Of a stretch of DNA of 64,000 nt, positions 30,901 to 43,067 are shown piece by piece. Each line of letters starts with the position of its first letter. Positions within the stretch are counted from its first letter, which is position 1. The notes beneath the pieces were generated by a model. That model was not told the origin of the DNA and made no database searches. It saw nothing but the letters and a program-made list of their open reading frames with translations. The stretch spans positions 10,912,001-10,976,000 of the forward strand of contig NC_071329.1 of assembly GCF_010183535.1 (NCBI RefSeq), read 5' to 3'. A program made the translations under genes and the position numbers. The DNA comes from Caenorhabditis remanei (taxonomy: Eukaryota > Nematoda > Chromadorea > Rhabditida > Rhabditidae).

Positions 30901-33704
30901 CCACAGGAAGAAGGAGAACAAGAAGCTATTTTTGAAGGAATGGAGTGATAATGAGAAGAGTATCAGTAGGGGGTACTAGAGACCATTTCGACACAAAAAC
31001 GATAATAGTGACAAGTAGAAACATACACAGAATTGACGAGAGCGGGCAAAAAAACTAACTAAAAGTGGGGTGAAGTGGTATGAGGTCTCGAGAAGAAGAG
31101 TGTTCAAGTGGTGAGAGAAAGGGAAAGCATCTTGATAAACACTGTGATAAACTCCTCGGTCCTTTCGTTTTTTTCTCGCTGACATGGAAAAGAATAAGGG
31201 AAAAGGAGGTTATGAGAAAGAGAGAATGGTTTCTCACCAGGAGGAGCAAAGACAAGAAGCTCAATGACCCCCAACAAAGGAGACAAGAGAAATCTTGAGA
31301 GCTTTTTTAAAAGATCATAATTCAAGAGAGAGAGTGTCAAAGAACAAGAAATTGCATTCGTTTGAAGTGGAACACGTTGCTCCGATTAGTCTCATTAAAA
31401 CTTGCTCCGATTGGCAAAAAGTCTGGAAAGATGTTTTTAAAACCTTTGAAGCAGTTCCAAATTAAAAAATCGCAGAGAGTAAAATTTCTATTTACAGGGA
31501 AGTTCTTTGAGATAAAAACTTAATCGAATAAACACATCATGCGTGATTAAACGAATCCACAGCTTTGGGTTTGATAACAATTTGTCGAGTTCTACGAGTA
31601 CGCCGCTAAAAATCAGATTAGGTACGCCAGGACGTCAATTATCAATTGATGGAGATTCATGGAAGTTTTGCTATTAGTTGATAAAAACACATCTGACAAA
31701 AAAAGATGCTGAATACCGATTCAAACAAGGTGTATTACAAACAAAAACTTTATGAATGTATACAGTCAACCTAGTTTCTTTTCAGAGAAACGAAACGATT
31801 CTGATTTAATCAGAATGATAAAATGTGTATGAATCGAAATGAAATGTATGTACAAACATTGAATGAAAAGAGGGGAGGGAAATCTGTTTGAAATGTGTGT
31901 TGGTTGACTGGCAGCCAGCCAACACATCGATGAGCCGGAAGATAAAGAGAGATTTGAAACAATTGGTCCTTTCTCTCGACTCTCTTCATTTCGTATAGTA
32001 TTTCACTGGTGATCTGGGAGATCCACTCATTAACACCAACATAAAACATGAAAATAAAGAGAGGTGAAATGTGATTAGATAATGTGATCAAGTTTTTACG
32101 AGGGGTGGTGTTTTATTGGGTCCGAAGTCAAAGTACGTCTGGCAGAATAGGTCAAGCTTGATACATATCCTTCAGTACTACGTACTTCATTTTTCTTCAT
32201 AGATTTCAATCGAAAAACATTAAAACTGACCTAGATAATGCTGCGGAAACCGTCTATTATAAGCAGCACTCTTCAAATATCCGGGTATTGCAGCCGAGAT
32301 CATCGACTCAGAATCCGTGCTCATCACTGAAAAATCAAAAATCAAAAATCGTGGAGTCTTCTGGTTTTTTTTAGTTAAAAATTACATTGAATTCAATTCA
32401 TTTGAAAGAGTAGAAACAAAATGACCAAGAAAATAGAATAAAATGAAAATGAAACAGACATCTGGAAGTTTATTACCGAATGGGCGGTAGCGGAAAGATG
32501 ATCAACTTTTGTTGGTTGAATACATTTTATTCGTTGCTTCTTTCGCCACAACACTATGGGGTTTTTTATTCAAAAAAATATAGTGGTAAGTGGGGTTTTT
32601 CGGTTAAAGTTTTGAGTATTGTGAGGGATAAAAGAGATTTTCAACAAATTTTTCGTTAATTTGAAAAGTGTTCTTTCGACAACTCGAATTGAATATTTTT
32701 CACAATCACTATAATTTTTGAGAATTTGAAAAAACTCACTTGAGTTATCAAACTGATATGCAGCATGTTGATAGTTCATTGGCGGTCCACTTCGATTTGA
32801 TGGTGCTGGACCAGGTACTGATGGATACTTTCTCATTTTTCCACTACTTCCATCGGAATGAGTTGATCCTTCGATTGTCAGAAGAAACAATTCGAAAAGA
32901 TTATTTGAAGAAGGGGATAGCCGTTGGGAATCATCACGAATTTCAGCTTTTACCTCACTACAAGTTTGGTTATTTTCTTTTTATTCTGTTTAAATTAAAA
33001 CTTACTATCCAGAATCGGGATCCAATGCTTTTCTATAATATTTAAAGTTCGTTCGCATTAAAACACGTTTTAAATCTCCCAAAGTAATGAGATCGGGTGG
33101 TACATGAACCTCTAACATGTACGGATCGGTTTCGTCGTCAATGTGGCAGTATACCTGGAAAATTAGAAATTATTACTTTTCTATATTGAGGACAATTTTT
33201 TTATTGTAGCCTTTTGAAAACATTCGGTGGCATGAAATAAGATATTTTTCGTTTTTTCTAGTCTGTCTAAAATACAGTTTTGTAAATTTTAAAGTAAACT
33301 TCATCTGTTTCCAGTTTTTGCGAAAGCTCTCTTCTCATTTTTTTTCCGAAAACTGTTTATTTTCTCAAGAAATAGAGTGAAGACTTAATGGCCTTGATCC
33401 TAAGCTCCAACCGTTTTCAAAGCTTTTTTCAAAAGACTTACTTTGGTCATCGTGTGCAGAAATGGTTGCTGTTTGACAGCTGTCGTTGCCTCCGATGCTT
33501 GAGAGTATTGAGCTGATGAAACTGACTTATTATCAAAGTCTGAAATGATTCTTATTTGAAATACATTTAAAATTCGGACGAACCATCATCTTTTCCTCCT
33601 TCCTCTCCTTGGTCTCTCAACCGAAGTCTCTCCATCAATGACGTCGGATTCCCGACGTCTGGAGCATCTAATGACGAGTCCACCCGAGGTGGAGACTCTG
33701 CCAT
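24927..33704 (-). CDS. dsh-1: Dishevelled (Wnt pathway), long DIX-PDZ-DEP isoform
   Basis: Cytoplasmic scaffold that relays Frizzled signals to beta-catenin and planar-polarity branches. Exons in frame: 33584-33704 (ATG), 33442-33539, 33006-33154, 32740-32957, 32231-32326, 28055-28130, 27141-27262, 26853-27093, 26631-26806, 26350-26586, 25931-26304, 25186-25295, 24927-25056; 715 aa, close to usual Dishevelled length. The DIX domain lies in exons 3-4 ([26 protein letters not shown]). PDZ follows ([30 protein letters not shown]), then DEP ([27 protein letters not shown]). A second donor at 25908 would change the C-terminus, but the GTGAGC donor after 25931 gives the full tail. The symbol rests on the domains plus the AMP deaminase neighbour (C. 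elegans C34F11.9). Confidence 0.95.
27658..27800 (-). CDS. dsh-1: Second alternative first exon of dsh-1 (short isoform)
   Basis: ATG at 27800 ([19 protein letters not shown]) opens 47 codons ending in phase 2 at a GTCAGT donor. Exon 27141-27262 requires phase 2, so the join is in frame, giving a predicted 510-aa DIX-less protein. The encoded segment is acidic, then Ser/Thr/Tyr-rich. The frame stays open upstream to another ATG at 27878, which would add 26 residues with a signal-anchor-like hydrophobic run ([17 protein letters not shown]). Which ATG is used cannot be decided here. Confidence 0.6.
28252..29743 (-). CDS. dsh-1: Alternative first exon of dsh-1: 497-residue DIX-less N-terminus
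   Basis: A single long exon with ATG at 29743 ([15 protein letters not shown]) runs open for 497 codons and ends in phase 1 at a GTTAGT donor. It splices to exon 28055-28130 in exactly the phase used by the DIX exon at 32231, giving a predicted 985-aa protein with PDZ and DEP but no DIX. The peptide is low-complexity: Ser/Pro/Lys-rich, with polybasic stretches ([21 protein letters not shown]) and a PPQPPPP motif. No known domain is recognised. The alternative is a separate gene nested in the intron, but the in-frame splice argues against that. Confidence 0.8.
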
Positions 33705-36700
33705 TTTGCTGAAATATTGGGATATATTCGAGATTCAGAAGCTAAGAAGTTGTGAGTCAAAGTAAAGAAGTCATAAATCAAAGGGTATTGAAATGTGTGA
33801 ACACCGTCACGTCATTTCACACATCAAGAAAAAAGAGAAGAAGTAAAAAATAGATTTCGATATGGGAACAAGATTCTCTCAGAATTAATTACAGATTCGA
33901 AACATTTTTCGGCAACTTATTCATTCCCAATTCTTCAAACAGTGCATTGTCCAATAATTCGAATAGTTGTGACTATTCAAAACACAATACTTTTTTTGGA
34001 AGTTTTCGGAAAAGTGAGGAAACTAACAAAAGAATGAAACTTGTGGAATAGAAAGAAGTAATGGAAAAACGCCAAAAAAGTTTCCATCGTCCGAAAATGT
34101 CGAGCATATTTTCAATGTCCAGGGATGTGGAAGCTCTCTGTGGGAGCCCGTTGGGAATTTATTTTTCTCACACAAAAAGGGAGAAAAATGTAAGTGTAGA
34201 AGAAGAAGAAGAATAGAAAGGAGAGAAAAAGGACAGATGGAAAGAAATGGGGTGTTGTGTTGGGTGGAATGGGTGAGAGATTGTGGTGGAAAGTAGTGGA
34301 ATTGAAGTGGAACATCGAGAGAAATAGAGAAAGAAAGAGAAAGAGACCCCGGGGTGGTAGTGGTGACACTTGGCCACCGAATTTATACGAGAAGAAGAAA
34401 GAAGAGGAAGCCAAGATGGACTGCCAACTAACAATACACACGGACACGCAATTCTGGGTAAGAACAAGCTCTTTTCTCTTTTTATTTCATTTTCATTTAT
34501 TGAGATCAACTTTGTTTAGACTCAACTTTTTGGAGCAATCTAGTGGAAAATGTTCCTAAGATACCCCACATGAAAAAGGCTGTGGGATTTAGAAAAGTTA
34601 GAAGATTCGATTGAGTTCGAATTCCGGAGCACATTAATTGAGTAATTCCATATTTCAAGAAAAAACGGATAAAAAACACAACTAAATTTTGAATTGACAT
34701 TTAAAAATATGGTACGGTAATTACTTCTTAGCTGTAAAATTCTGAAGAACAACTCAATGAAAACTTTTTCAAAAAACTATCAATTTGATAACGAATGTGA
34801 TCAGTGAAATTATAATAAATTATTGCGAATGACTGATTAAGAACAAAACATTGAAAGAAAAAACCTCCGAATTCGAAATTAACGTTTTTCAATGTTCAAA
34901 AAACAAGAAAAGAGTCCCATTCAACAAATTTCGCAACATGTTTTGTTCCACTGGAAACTTATTCAATTATCTGTCTCGACGTTTGGTCTAAACTCAATTG
35001 AGATCAGTTTCCTTGTTAGAAAAGAAATCATGTGAGAAATTGTAGATCTTGTTAGAATTATGTGTGAATTGAATTACATGTTGTTAAATAATTCTGAAAC
35101 TAATGAGAAAATAGTAGAGGATTTACTCCATTCAGATCAAAAAGATAATCACAAGCCCTATTGAAAACTATTCGTCTGATTGTTGTGTAACTCAAGTATC
35201 TTAGGTTTTTGAAAGACATATGACACTGTTCAAACTACAGGAAAACGAGATGAACACGAAGGTGTTTTGTTAGATAAAGAATGAAATCAATATGATCAAG
35301 AGAAAGAGAAAATATATAGTTTCTCATGGGAAAATGCACTTTCTGTTTGGGAACTTTTGATTGGTGGACACCAAGAAGGGTGGGAGAATGGTGGTAAATA
35401 TGAATACAGGCCGACACCAAATGTAATAAAGGGAAACAGAGACCACTTTGTGTGCGAGGTATCAAAAGAGCACATGAAATAGAGATACATAGAGAAACTA
35501 GGGGTGAGAGAGGGGCAAAAGGTGCTACGTCATAGGCATCCATCCCGCCGATAATAATTGTAGAGATAGGCAGAAAGATAGTAACAGAGAGGAGATACAC
35601 AGACAACGAGACAAGTCGGATGGAGCATCCCGCACGGGCTCAAGTGAGATACGTGAGAGTTGTTTGCAGACCTTGTATCTCTGCTGCTTACCTAAATACC
35701 TCAAAAATTGCTCAATCCACTTTAAGAAGAACTGATAAGTGAACTTGTTTGGGTGGTATGTAGAACTCGAAAAGAGAAAGGTTGAAAGATCATTCGTTCG
35801 GAAGAAAGGTTCAAAGTGGATGAACAAAACACAAGGGGGGTTTCAAAACAGAATACTAATCGGATAGTTTTCTTGTTCTATTTTAACTACTACACCTCAG
35901 AATTGATTCGGAAATTCAGAAGGATTCTTTGAAACTGAAACAAAATAGAGAAATGTTTCGTGTTATGTAATGAAATATGAAACCTCACAATTTGTTCTAT
36001 AAATTATTAAACACTGTACTATACGTTTCATTCGTATTCGATTTACTCGGTCTCCCTAGATTTTTGGTTTTCTGCTAGAAGCACTCTAGAATTTTCAGGA
36101 ACAGTTCATCAAATCTTAAATGAGAAGATTCTGAAAAGAGCTGTTTTACAGTATTAAGAAGACAGGTTCATTTTTGAGGTTCATGAAAATTTTAAGTTCG
36201 TGAGATAGTGTCTGGCTCTAAAGGAACAACCTGGAACGTTTTTTTGAATTTTACAAATATTTTTTTCTAGAAAGTTACTAAAAAATCGCACTTTCAAGGC
36301 CATATCTATTCAGAGAACGCTCGAATAATTAATATTTTTAATTAAAACAAAACAAGAAGAAGTTTGTTTCACAAAATATACAAAAAAGAACTTCAAATGC
36401 TCTTTTACTGTAACTTTATTGACTTTTTGACTCGTTACCAATCTTGCTACCTGAGTTTAAATTGTTCCCAGGAACAAAATAAATAATAAGAATCTAAATT
36501 CAATTTCTCACAATTTGTATTTCGATTTTTAGACTATGTGACGGTCTATTGAATGGAAATGTTGGAATCCTTACAGTTTGAATATGTAGAAACTCTCTTT
36601 TGTGAAGTCTTTTATGCCAGGTTTCTTCAAGAAAAATTACTAGCATCTCCGAATGGAGCCGTAGCATGAGAAAATGAACAGAGCCAAAAACTTGCGGACG

Positions 36701-37794
36701 TGTCCTGCCACCCGGATAAATGTAAATGACCAGTCGTGAAAAAAGAGCCAAGAACACTTTTGGAGAAATAAATAGCCAAGTTGAGTGACACGTGGAAATG
36801 GCAAATTAAATTGAGAACCACCCTTCACTGGAAAGTGGACGTATTGGCAAGAGAGGAGTGTAATCCATGATGTAGAAGGGAAAGTGGAATGTCTTGTGCG
36901 CGAGATGAGTGACAACTGAACAGAGGAAAGAAAATTGGAATAAGAAGAAGACGACGAACGGAGAAGAAGAGGGCACCAAGACGAATGGGAGGGCACTCAT
37001 TGAAACTAATAAGCCGAATGTACGAAACAAAGGAATGGATTGAAGACCAGATGTCTCCAAACGATGGACCTTACTAATTTCTTCGACAAAGGCGCCGAGA
37101 AGCCGAAGACGTCACATAATGGAATGTGTTTTATGGTGACAAACTGGCAAGATTCCGAGATTTTTTGGCACGATCGAATATGACAAAACGAACGAAAATC
37201 CAAAACATCTGGCAGTTGGACGGCAGAGGCAAAGAGAGGTCATATTGTGTGAACTTTGCGGGGAAATTGATGAGTATTTCGGGTTTTTGGGAGAACGAGA
37301 ATATGGAATTTTAACCTTGAGAATCTATTTCATTCCGAAGTTGAACAAGTGAACTTGTTTCATAGATTAGAATCAGTCATGAATTTTTCCGAATTTCTGA
37401 AAAGTTGGAAAAAATAAGTAGAAAGATAAAATCTCCAGTACCAGATGAACCAAAAACGCCAAAGAGTCTCATAAGAGATGAACTGAGACACTTCCAGATA
37501 ACTTTTCAGTCAGAGGTTTACATCACTTGACCCAGCAAATTTGTTTTTAAATACGTCGATGTTTCTTTTGAAAAAGTTTCAAAACTGAAAAATCAAGGGA
37601 AAATCGAATTAAATATAACATTTTTCAAATTTTGATCTATAAAACGAAGGGACGGTTAGTGAAAATGTCGCAGACTAGCAACAGTTTCTTCTATCATTCT
37701 TTTTCTATAAAATAACAATTTGTGTTAGTTCTTTTTGTTGTACATAAAGTTTTTTTCTGATGTAAACTTTTACAAAACTCTTATGAGCATCTAT
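33705..37794. other. Upstream region of dsh-1, no gene recognised
   Basis: The plus strand is purine-rich over long stretches (34,190-34,420; 36,840-37,250), so the dsh-1 sense strand is pyrimidine-rich. Open frames on the minus strand here are Phe/Ser/Pro-rich low-complexity consequences of that bias. It is probably regulatory DNA. Confidence 0.55.
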
Positions 37795-37931
37795 TAGCAC
37801 GGCCAGCTTCTTACAATCGCGCTCTACCGAATTCGAAGAAAATTGTAGGCAAAATTGAGAGACTCAGAGAAGAAAACACATCTTTCAAGGGCATTTCGGT
37901 GGAGCGCTGTTGTAAGAACTGTGCCGAGCTA
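37795..37931. mobile_element. Small MITE with imperfect terminal inverted repeats
   Basis: The left end TAGCACGGCCAGCTTCTTAC onward and the right end (reverse complement TAGCTCGGCACAGTTCTTAC) match with a few differences over about 35 bp, continuing through CGCGCTCTACCG versus AGCGCTCCACCG. It is about 137 bp with no coding capacity. The target duplication is unclear (TAT/ATA flanks). Confidence 0.6.
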
Positions 37932-37991
37932 ATACAGATCGCTACAAAAATTAGTGTCAATTGAAGAGTTATATAAGGAACAAACTTAAAC

Positions 37992-38322
37992 CATACTTGT
38001 CAAAAATCGGGCCGGCCCGGCTCGGCTCGGCTCGGCCCGGCCCGGCCCGTCGGCCCGGATTCGAAAATGTGTACTTATTTTGTAACACAATTTTCTGAAA
38101 ATTTTCGAAAATTTAGAGTAAAAATGCTTAAATTATCATACATATTAACCTTTTTATTGAATTTTGAAGTTTTATTCGAAAACTTTATTTTTTCAAAAAA
38201 TTTCCCAAAAAAACATCAAATTTTCAAAAATGTTTCAAAAAATGTTTCAAAACGGGCCGAGCGGGCCGGGCCGGGCCGAGATTTTTCCTGATTTTGGCCC
38301 GGCCCGGCCCGTGACAAGTATG
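37992..38322. mobile_element. hAT-like MITE, GGCCCGG-rich (copy 1)
   Basis: 331 bp, beginning CATACTTGTCA and ending TGACAAGTATG. The ends are built of GGCCCGG/GGCTCGG iterations and the core is AT-rich. It is flanked by an exact 8-bp duplication ACTTAAAC (37984-37991, 38323-38330), the hAT hallmark. It shares end structure with the copy at 61179-61470. Confidence 0.85.
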
Positions 38323-38865
38323 ACTTAAACTATAATTTTATAAACAAAAATTGGAGTTTAATGTTTGTAAAGTTAAGTTTTGGTGATTCCTTAATTTAAA
38401 GTCTGTGAAAGTAAAAATATAATTTATGTTTCTCAATCAGAAAAGTGTGAGCCAATGTTTTTTATTTTTTCGTCATTCTCAGTACTGTATTCTAAATTAA
38501 AAAGATCGTCTGGTCTTGTGGATATAATGCGGCAAACTTAAATAAATTTTGCGACTTCCAGAGTTCATTGGATGTGGTCAATAGATAATTTATTGCAATA
38601 GAAACCCTATGCAAAAACTTTTTTTGATGTAACAACACCGTTGCAACTTTTCAACTTCCTTTCAGGTTTTCCCGACTCTCGATGGATTACTTCTGTCTCA
38701 AATTCTGTAAACCTATTCCAACGGTCTGAAACGTTTTGAGCTACACCAAATTTTGCCGAGATACTGTAACTCTGATAACTCATGTGTCTGATATGTATTT
38801 TGTCTTCTAACAACCACTGAATATTCTAGTTTTTGAATCAATACAAGAGTGTATGTGGAGGGTGA

Positions 38866-38902
38866 CGGGAGGGGGGTGTCACCCCCCTAGACCCCCCCCC
38901 CT
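38866..38902. repeat. G-run hairpin and C-tract upstream of the transposase-derived gene
   Basis: The GGGAGGGGGGTGTCACCCCCC segment is a palindrome of G- and C-runs, followed by a further ten-plus C tract, with another C-run (14 C) at about 38,957-38,970. It could form a hairpin or G-quadruplex about 150-190 bp before the ATG at 39053. Confidence 0.5.
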
Positions 38903-39052
38903 TTGTCGCTTTTCCGCTCTTTCTTTCACATTCTCCGTCTTTTTCTATCTCGCAACCCCCCCCCCCCCCAAACCTTCTTCTCTCTTTTCCCTCACATCTA
39001 TCGATTTATTTTGTATAAATCACGGGATTTTATTCATTATTCTAATTTTAGA

Positions 39053-40439
39053 ATGGAATCCGATGGACTAGATGGATTCGACTACACTCAACCTCTTCAA
39101 TATGCTTTATCCCAACTGACTGGAGGATATCCAACAGAAGACGAACAGTTCGCAAATGTTCACTTTCCAAAACCATCTTCTCTATCTGCAATGGCAGAGG
39201 AAGATGATGCAGATAGACCGCCTCCAACGACGAATGAAATCATCGATGAGCTGGTTGAAAACGTGGACAATTATCCAAAAGTGGTACAAACAATGATGCA
39301 GAGAGGACTTCTCAAAAAACGACAACAATGCCGAAAATGCAATAGAATGATGCATTTGAGACGGAGAAAGACTTGTTATGAGGTTCGTTTTGATGTTATA
39401 TTTGAGTAAAATTCGTTTTTTTTTCTCAGTGGCGTTGTCGTACAAGAGACAAGAAGGGAGATTGCTCATCATGTTCCATCAAGTATGGAAGTTGGTTCGA
39501 ACTCACAAAACTTTCATTCAAAATCATCTTTAACTTTTTGGTCATGCATTGCAAAAAGTGAGTTTTCATCCGAACATATTTATGTGGTCAGTTTTGTTAG
39601 GATAGTATGTCTATATTTCTCTCCAAAAAGAGATTAGCGTTCCGTTTGCGTTGAGAGTGGTCTTAGCGAGGTCATTCTACGGGATGATGGTAACATTCTC
39701 GAAAATAAGTTTTTCTGAATTGATCTAACTTCATCTAACTTATTTAAGATATATTTCGAAGTCAAATCTAATTTCAATTTCCAGTTGTTCTACGGGTCAC
39801 ATGGCAACTATGTTGAAACTATCGAGTCATTCAGTCAACGAAATGAGAAGAATCGTTTACGATTTGACGGATAGAATAACTGCTAAATACGGACAAATCG
39901 GTAAAAATAAACAAGGAGTTTACATGGAACTTATCACACTTCAACCTAGAAAAGGAAGTGTCAATGTATACAAAGTATTGGCAGGTAACAGGAAAAACTT
40001 GAGAAATCTGCGATTGAGAACTTCATTTTCAGGCCAAGAAACTGGATCCAATCGATGCTTTGCAGTAGTTCTCTCAGATTCAACAACAGCAACTTTTGAG
40101 AGAATGAAGAATCAATACGTGGATCCACAGGCACATATCACTATGGTGAAGACTTTGAATGAAAACGATGCAAACATTGCCACGTGGGTGATAAATTCAA
40201 TCGAATCAAATTTAATGATGTACTTTTCCAGAGTCAGCGCCGTATTTTTCGATGAAGAAGAGTATTATCATCACGAGAAAGATCGATTTTTCACAAATCT
40301 TCGTCAAAATCATCCGGAAAATGTGTTCTCGAATTTTTTGACTTTACAATGTTGGTTGAATGATCAAGTTGTTCGAAAAACGGAAGGAAAGATGATGTTG
40401 GAAAAATGTTTTGAGGAGTTGAGAACATATATAGAGTAA
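39053..40439 (+). CDS. Merlin/IS1016 (ISXO2-like) transposase-derived protein, probably domesticated
   Basis: Exons 39053-39382, 39430-39557, 39785-39984, 40033-40439 join in frame; 354 aa. A TTTTAG acceptor sits 1-2 nt before the ATG, as for spliced-leader addition. After an acidic N-terminus (about 75 aa) comes a zinc-ribbon and helix region of the Merlin type: CRKCNRMMHLRRRKTCYEWRC, DCSSC and SIKYGSWFE, then a HMATMLKLSSHSVNEMRR segment. The remainder aligns in order with the ISXO2 catalytic core (YMELITLQ in the first-Asp position, CFAVVLSD, VDPQAHITM in the VDPETGAHTQ position). The expected catalytic D/D/E residues appear replaced. Three introns, no TIRs seen nearby and intact reading support a host gene. 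AATAAA at 40509-40514. Confidence 0.7.
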
Positions 40440-40538
40440 ATAACTTTATTCCCGGGAAATGGACAGGATTTACTGCAACTATCATGTTACGAGTAATTGA
40501 ATTAAATGAATAAATTAGATTTACTTATTTTTGAGGAC

Positions 40539-42777
40539 TTAAAAAAATCCCATGAAGTCGTTTTGGATTGCAAGGATCACTGAAATTGAGTTATTTTCAC
40601 TTTTTCAACTAACAAAAACCGAATGTACCTGCAATCAGAAACAGAGAAACTGTACTCATTCCAGCGTGCTTGGCATCCAAATCAGTGTAGCACCACTGCA
40701 GGAAAGTTTGAAATTAAATGCATTTTCCATGAAACTTACTTGATCAATTGGTTGGTCGGGTTTAATTGTTTGTGCGAAGTTTCTCAGAATATCCAGACTG
40801 CAATAAGAAGTTCCGTTTGGACATCCTTGAATTCCCATCGTGATATCCTTGAATCCAGAGTTCTCCTGTTCATGATAAACCATTTTGAAATATGGTTTAT
40901 TGTCTGCATGATCGATATAAAGTTCAAGAAGAACAGCAGCAGAGTATAATGGATATCCTCCGTTTGGTTTAACTGCATACTCTTCAATCAGAAGGGCCGA
41001 GAAGAAGGCGTAGATAGTAGTGTCGTGCTGTAGCTGGTCATGTAAATACTCGTTTCTTTGAGAAAGTAACTTACAGCAGAATATACGTAATTCTTCAAAT
41101 TGTTAATCCATGTACAGTTCGGTGTTGTTTTTCCTTGACAATTCAATTTTATATTCATATGCATCACCATATCATCTAAAATAGGTCCTCCGCGTACTTT
41201 ACGTGTCAAAACTCCCACATCATGCCCATTTACAACATTTGGAACAGCTGAAACTCAATATGTACAGTTGTTCATGCCTAATATCCATACTTTTGAAAAT
41301 TCCATTCTGATAAAGTTGAACTTGATCATTAATTGCATCTGCTTGAGCGTACAAATCATCAGTAAACCAAGTATTTTTTGTTCGGATCGTGTCATTATAA
41401 TAAATTTGCTGAAAATTCATTACTTGATGACGTCATTCCATGTTTCCCTTATTCTCACTTCAATGTACAAAGCATTTGTGATGATCCACAAATTGTCAAT
41501 ATCAACTGTTTGTCCCGTGAATTTTGTCAAATTTCCGAGCATAGATTGAACCTGAAAAAGCCATGAAAAATGTTAAGTATGTCGTGTTTCCGTGTTTCCG
41601 ATAAGAACTTTGTTGCGAAGTTTCTTCTCACCTTTTCCGAATTGATAAAGTTCTTAACCTCGTCGGAAGTTTTTGCAAGATTCCAGACTTGCTCACGGAA
41701 TGGACAAGTGGCTTCCATGTTCCCGAGCTGAAACAATATTTGGAATACAAATTGTGTTAAGAATCTTTCTGATAGTGTAGGATGACTCAGAAAGTTCAAA
41801 GTCACAAAGTCCACTAATGGATTCTTCAATAATTGTACTCATTACGAAACACTTCGAGGTGAATCAATCATACCACCCTTTTCATTTATTAATCGTCTTA
41901 AAACATTTCCTTCTTTTCTATTACTGCAATCACTTCGTCACTCATGTCTACACGTAGTTTCATCTAATCGGACTACGGTAGCACTCACGTGATCTGTGTC
42001 ATCATCTACAGTATGCACTGCAATAGGCACGTATCCTGTTGGCCATCCTGTAATATTTGGATAATCAACATCTGGGACACTGCTTCCGTCGTTTTGTCCG
42101 TATTGACCGAGCAAGTTAGACATTGCCGAAATAATAGTTCTGTTGACATCTGTTGAGCGGACGTAAATCTGAAATTCTGAATTGGTAGAAGTAGAAGAAC
42201 AAGTGGTTACCTGTTTCGCATTGTATTTTGTGGGGAAAAATTGATAATCACCAACATAACGCGAACGGAGCATCTTTCCTAAGTTTAAATGTTGTTTCAT
42301 ACCGGCCTGTAAGAAAGATTTAACATATTTTGGAAATAGGATTCCAATTGCTGAGCTCATTTTTCTTGTTTCGTTATTAAGTGAGTTTCAAAAAACTGTA
42401 ATTGCATTTTTAATGAGTCAGTAGATATTAGCCATTAAGCTGAAAAACATTCCAAAATTTTAACTTCGCTATCAAACTTTTGAAGAGAACATATTCTAAA
42501 CATTCAAACACTTCTCATCTCCCCTCACTCACCGGACTCAATTGTCCCCATCCACCACCTCCGAATGTCCACGCATCTTCTTGAAATGGATCTGTTGGGA
42601 ATGTTTTTGTTGGTGACCGATCTCCATGTCTCCAAAGCTATAACGTTTCTTTTAAAACTGAAAACTGATTGTTTTTCTTACTGTTTGTACAAAAATTAAT
42701 TCTTTGGTACCATCAGAATAGGTCGTTACGTGACCTGAAAGAGCAAGAAGAGCCAATATAGAAATGGCAGAGACCAT
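40539..42777 (-). CDS. Histidine acid phosphatase (copy A)
   Basis: Branch-2 histidine phosphatase, predicted secreted or membrane-tethered phosphomonoesterase. ATG 42777 opens a signal peptide ([17 protein letters not shown]). The next exon (42533-42637) has the active-site motif LWRHGDRSP, then [28 protein letters not shown] and [12 protein letters not shown], all family landmarks. The distal catalytic HD lies in the exon near 40,990-41,040 ([10 protein letters not shown]). The last exons encode [10 protein letters not shown] and a short hydrophobic tail ([22 protein letters not shown]) ending at 40539, a typical membrane tail. It is a tandem paralogue of the gene at 43068-47262 and converges on the transposase-derived gene with overlapping 3' UTRs (TTTATT near 40,445). 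Similar C. elegans genes (pho family) act in the gut. Confidence 0.88.
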
Positions 42778-42879
42778 AGTGAAAGTTACCCTGAAAAACA
42801 ATTTTAAAAAATTGTGATTTCGAGTTTCAAGAAAAGAGTTCAGAGACGAAATAAAAATGGAAAGATGTAGTAATGCGTT

Positions 42880-42949
42880 TTATCAGTTGACTACCACTGT
42901 CGCTTCAATATTCTCTTTTTTTTTGATAATGATCAATGCTGTTTTATCA
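42880..42949 (-). promoter_or_regulatory. GATA-factor sites upstream of acid phosphatase A
   Basis: TGATAA occurs on the minus strand at 42880-42885 (within ACTGATAA) and 42944-42949, and on the plus strand at 42924-42929, about 100-175 bp before the ATG. ACTGATAA is the extended ELT-2 intestinal consensus in Caenorhabditis. This suggests gut expression from its own promoter. Confidence 0.6.
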
Positions 42950-43067
42950 TCAATTTGGAAGAGAAATGTCTAAAACTTTAATACAATTTACAATGACAAA
43001 ACCCCTTTATTCAGCAACTGTTTTGAGCAGATATTAAAATGTACAGATGAGTAATTGCAGTTGAAAA

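Noticed and set aside
42778..43067. Operon linking the two acid phosphatases
   Set aside because: Spacing would allow it, but each copy has its own GATA-site cluster and acceptor; there is no evidence for SL2 use.
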